From Amycolatopsis sp. FDAARGOS 1241 (GTDB lineage: Bacteria > Actinomycetota > Actinomycetes > Mycobacteriales > Pseudonocardiaceae), in assembly GCF_016889705.1 (NCBI RefSeq), contig NZ_CP069526.1:6386001-6450000 (forward strand): 64,000 nucleotides of DNA, in the 5' to 3' direction. Shown here in pieces: positions 61,741-64,000 of the stretch. Below the pieces are notes generated by a model. The model worked only from the letters and a program-made list of their open reading frames with translations, was not told the DNA's origin and searched no databases. Within the stretch, counting starts at the first letter, position 1. Each line of letters starts with the position of its first letter. The position numbers and the translations under genes were made by a program.

Positions 61741-62928
61741 TCAGCGGAAGGCGGGGTAGAACGCCAGGTCCGCGTGCGGCCCCAGCCGCGCTCCCAGAGC
61801 CGCCGCCACGCGCTGCGCGTGCTCGGTGATGTCGGTGAGCCGCGCGTACCCCGCGTGCCGGGCCAGCTCGCGCCACCACGTGACGAGCGCGGCTTCGCGG
61901 CTCACCGGCGTCGCGTGGCGCGCGAGGTCCAGCGTCGGGAGGGTCTCGCGGGTGATGAGCCAGACCAGGAGCAGCTCGCTGATCGTCAGCTGCTCGGCGA
62001 GCTCCTCGTCGTCGGCGAACGAGGGCCACACGGACACGACTTCGGCGCGCCAGGCGGCGATCATGGCCTCGCTCATGCCCGCGGGCAGGGCCAGTGGGTC
62101 GGCACACGAGGCGAACGGCAGCCGCAGGTAAGCAGCGTCGACGAGGGCGGTGCGGACGCGGCCGCGTTCGAAGTCGAGGAACCGGACACCGGAGCCGGTC
62201 ACCAGGTTGTTGTCCGGGCTGAGGTCCACCGGGCTGAACGCGCGGAACGGCGCCGACCGCGCCTGCGTGACGGCCCGCTCGACCCGCTCGAGGATCGGCG
62301 GGGCGACGACCACGTCGAGCAGTTCCGCCAGCAGCGGCGGCACTTCGGCGGTCGCCGCCGCGAGCCCGGCGTCCTGGTTGCGCACGGGGCCGCCGAGGCG
62401 GCGCAGCAGCGCGTTGAAGTCGGCTTCGCGGCTGGCGGTGCTCGCGTGCAGCCGGCCGAGCGAACGGGCCCACGACAGCAGCGCCCGTTCCGCCGCGCGG
62501 GAATCGCGCGAGGCGAGCTTGTCCTGCAGCGTCGGGGCGCGGCCGAGGTCCTCGATCACGAGCACCCGCTGGCGCCCGTCGTGGGCGAGCAGCTCGGGGC
62601 ACATGCGCTCGTCGGGCGAGAGCGCCGTGAACAGCTGGTAGCTCACGGCTTCCTGCGCGAACGGGTCGGCCTCACCGGGCTCCGGCGGGTCCGGGTAGTG
62701 CTTGATGACGAGCGTGCGCGGCAGCGCGAACGACGACGACACGACCCTCGCGCGCACGACCGTCGCCGGTCCGCTGCCGGCGAGGTCTTCCGGTGACACC
62801 AAGGTGATCGCGCTGCCGAAGCGGCGCGAGAGCACCGCCTCGCCCGCCGCGACGGCCGCCGCGACAGCGAGCTGTCCGGCTCCTGCCCCGACGCCCGCGT
62901 CGCCGGCGGAGGAGGTGTCGACTGTCAT
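61741..62928 (-). CDS. Aminoglycoside-phosphotransferase-like kinase
   Basis: A 395-residue protein of the APH/choline kinase fold. RTLVIKHYPDP holds the ATP-binding Lys, VLVIEDLG the hinge; the catalytic loop FSPVDLSPDNNLVTG has Asp and Asn but the usual His is replaced (PVD for HGD), and the metal segment is RFLDFERGR. A Gly/Ala-rich N-terminus precedes it. The natural substrate is unknown. Confidence 0.82.
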   Translation of the reverse strand: MTVDTSSAGDAGVGAGAGQLAVAAAVAAGEAVLSRRFGSAITLVSPEDLAGSGPATVVRARVVSSSFALPRTLVIKHYPDPPEPGEADPFAQEAVSYQLFTALSPDERMCPELLAHDGRQRVLVIEDLGRAPTLQDKLASRDSRAAERALLSWARSLGRLHASTASREADFNALLRRLGGPVRNQDAGLAAATAEVPPLLAELLDVVVAPPILERVERAVTQARSAPFRAFSPVDLSPDNNLVTGSGVRFLDFERGRVRTALVDAAYLRLPFASCADPLALPAGMSEAMIAAWRAEVVSVWPSFADDEELAEQLTISELLLVWLITRETLPTLDLARHATPVSREAALVTWWRELARHAGYARLTDITEHAQRVAAALGARLGPHADLAFYPAFR

Positions 62929-63230
62929 TGGCACCGACCCTACTCGTGACTGAGCAACCATGACCACCGTGATCCGGGCAAGAAGCGGCGAACCGGCGGG
63001 GGTCCCGCGGCCCGTGTGAAACGGACGGAACAGGGCGGCGATACGTTGCTTGCACTTGCGAAGTATCAGCACATCGGCCGCCACGAGCACAATGCCGCAA
63101 CCGCGTTCACCGGGGAGAACGGTTGTTCTTCGCTCTTGTGCCGGCCCGCCGCACCACGGGACCCGAGGACACCCCTGGCCCTGCGGGCTCCCCGCCGGGG
63201 GTCGCCCTCGCAGGTGAGGGCGACCCCCGG
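62929..63230. other. Intergenic stretch upstream of the kinase gene
   Basis: No gene recognised in 302 bp. The right end is the aspS terminator hairpin (63195-63230). The left part should contain the promoter of the kinase gene. Confidence 0.6.
63195..63230 (-). terminator. Hairpin terminator of aspS
   Basis: A perfect 15-bp stem (63195-63209 with 63216-63230) with a 6-nt loop that begins directly after the aspS stop codon. No U-tract. Confidence 0.75.
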
Positions 63231-64000
63231 TCAGCTCTGCGGGGGCTGCGGCTTCGCGGGCTTCGCGTCGATGCCGGCTTCCTTGCGCTGCTGCGCCGTG
63301 ATGGGCGCGGGCGCGGAGGTGAGCGGGTCGTAACCGCCGCCCGTCTTGGGGAAGGCGATGACGTCGCGCAGCGAGTCGGCCTTCGCCAGCAGCATCACGA
63401 TGCGGTCCCAGCCGAACGCGATGCCGCCGTGCGGCGGCGGGCCGAAGGCGAACGCGTCGAGCAGGAAGCCGAACTTCTCCTGCGCTTCCTCTTCGCCGAG
63501 GCCCATCAGGGCGAAGACGCGCTTCTGCACGTCGCCGCGGTGGATACGGATCGAGCCGCCGCCGATCTCGTTGCCGTTGCAGACGATGTCGTAGGCGTAG
63601 GCCAGCGCGCTGCCCGGGTCTTGCTCGAACTTGTCGATCCACTCCGGGGTGGGCGAGGTGAACGCGTGGTGCACCGCGGTCCACTTGCCGGAGCCGACGG
63701 CCACGTCGTCGCCGATCTCCTCGACCGGCGCGAACAGTGGCGCGTCGACGACCCACACGAACGACCAGGCGTCCTCGTCGATCAGGCCGAGGCGGCGGCC
63801 GATCTCGTCGCGCGCGGCGCCGAGCAGCGGCTGCGCGGCGGACGGCTTGCCGGCGGCGAAGAAGATGCAGTCACCGGGCTTCGCGCCCGCCGCCTGCGCG
63901 ACGTTCTCGCGCTCGGTCTCGGACAGGTTCTTCGCGACCGGCCCGCCGAGCGTGCCGTCTTCGTTCACGAGGACGTACGCGAGGCCCTTGGCGCCACGCT
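63231..64000 (-). CDS. aspS: Aspartyl-tRNA synthetase (partial, N-terminus outside window)
   Basis: The last 255 or so codons of a class II bacterial AspRS. The end of the GAD insertion domain ([26 protein letters not shown]) is followed by [63 protein letters not shown] (motif 3) and the C-terminal [18 protein letters not shown]. An Ala/Lys/Pro/Gln tail ends the protein. The anticodon-binding domain lies beyond the right edge. Confidence 0.95.
   Translation of the reverse strand, partial: RGAKGLAYVLVNEDGTLGGPVAKNLSETERENVAQAAGAKPGDCIFFAAGKPSAAQPLLGAARDEIGRRLGLIDEDAWSFVWVVDAPLFAPVEEIGDDVAVGSGKWTAVHHAFTSPTPEWIDKFEQDPGSALAYAYDIVCNGNEIGGGSIRIHRGDVQKRVFALMGLGEEEAQEKFGFLLDAFAFGPPPHGGIAFGWDRIVMLLAKADSLRDVIAFPKTGGGYDPLTSAPAPITAQQRKEAGIDAKPAKPQPPQS

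Overview
The window is high-GC DNA with dense genes, many GTG/TTG starts and many 4-nt GTGA/ATGA stop-start overlaps. The gene content (mycobacterial-type integration host factor, BldD, a DasR-like GntR regulator with a GlcNAc-type PTS, RNA polymerase omega beside gmk, PriA without helicase motifs) points to an actinobacterium, most likely a Pseudonocardiaceae member such as Amycolatopsis. That assignment is inference. Both ends cut a gene: ribBA on the left and aspS on the right.

Layout. 1-1933 (minus): ribBA (partial), riboflavin synthase, rpe. 2103-3490 (plus): an alkaline phosphatase gene with two lesions. 3535-6382 (minus): flavoprotein, rsmB, fmt; then yqeY (plus). 6942-8431 is a decayed stretch with small membrane ORFs, a Crp C-terminal relic and an apparently truncated regulator-like gene. 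8442-23358 (minus) is the conserved actinobacterial pyrimidine/nucleotide block pyrR-pyrB-pyrC-(membrane protein)-carA-carB-pyrF-mihF-gmk-rpoZ-coaBC-metK-priA. It is preceded by a PyrR-type RNA hairpin next to the pyrR ribosome-binding site. bldD diverges at 23620 and carries a BldD-box-like palindrome in its promoter.

24465-27244 is a nested mobile element. A broken IS481-family element sits on a CTAG target at the nusB stop codon, and an IS110-family element has inserted into its transposase gene. The IS110 5' non-coding end looks like a bridge RNA whose putative guide segments match both the element junction and the interrupted target. 27245-29408 (minus): nusB, efp, pepQ. 29546-32549: B-4DMT-like membrane protein, GH43-like lipoprotein, VOC pseudogene and GNAT gene. 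32546-36716 (minus): aroQ-aroB-aroK-aroC followed by a prepilin peptidase. 36913-38865 (minus): anti-sigma factor with a collagen-like linker, ECF sigma factor and a membrane protein; then a Rieske lipoprotein (plus).

39520-42794 is a sugar PTS cluster: EIIA and EIIB diverge from a DasR-like regulator, EIIC and HPr across a dre-like operator. 42896-47786 holds a serine hydrolase, a 2-hydroxyacid dehydrogenase, a HAD hydrolase, a GrpB-methyltransferase fusion and aroE. 47773-53981 (minus) is the common actinobacterial order mltG-ruvX-alaS-DUF6167-DUF948; this MltG has an unusually long repeat-bearing cytoplasmic tail. 54165-56475: 3-hydroxyisobutyrate dehydrogenase-like enzyme, acireductone-dioxygenase-like cupin, and a PadR pseudogene that runs into six 28-bp tandem repeats. 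56479-64000: rarA, TetR, cytochrome P450, metallophosphoesterase, SGNH hydrolase, aminoglycoside-phosphotransferase-like kinase and aspS (partial).

Most of the window is core metabolism and translation machinery. The notable signals are the IS110 bridge RNA, the decayed islands at 6.9-8.4 kb and 55.8-56.4 kb, the in-frame nonsense codons, two low-complexity protein regions and a recurrent palindrome.
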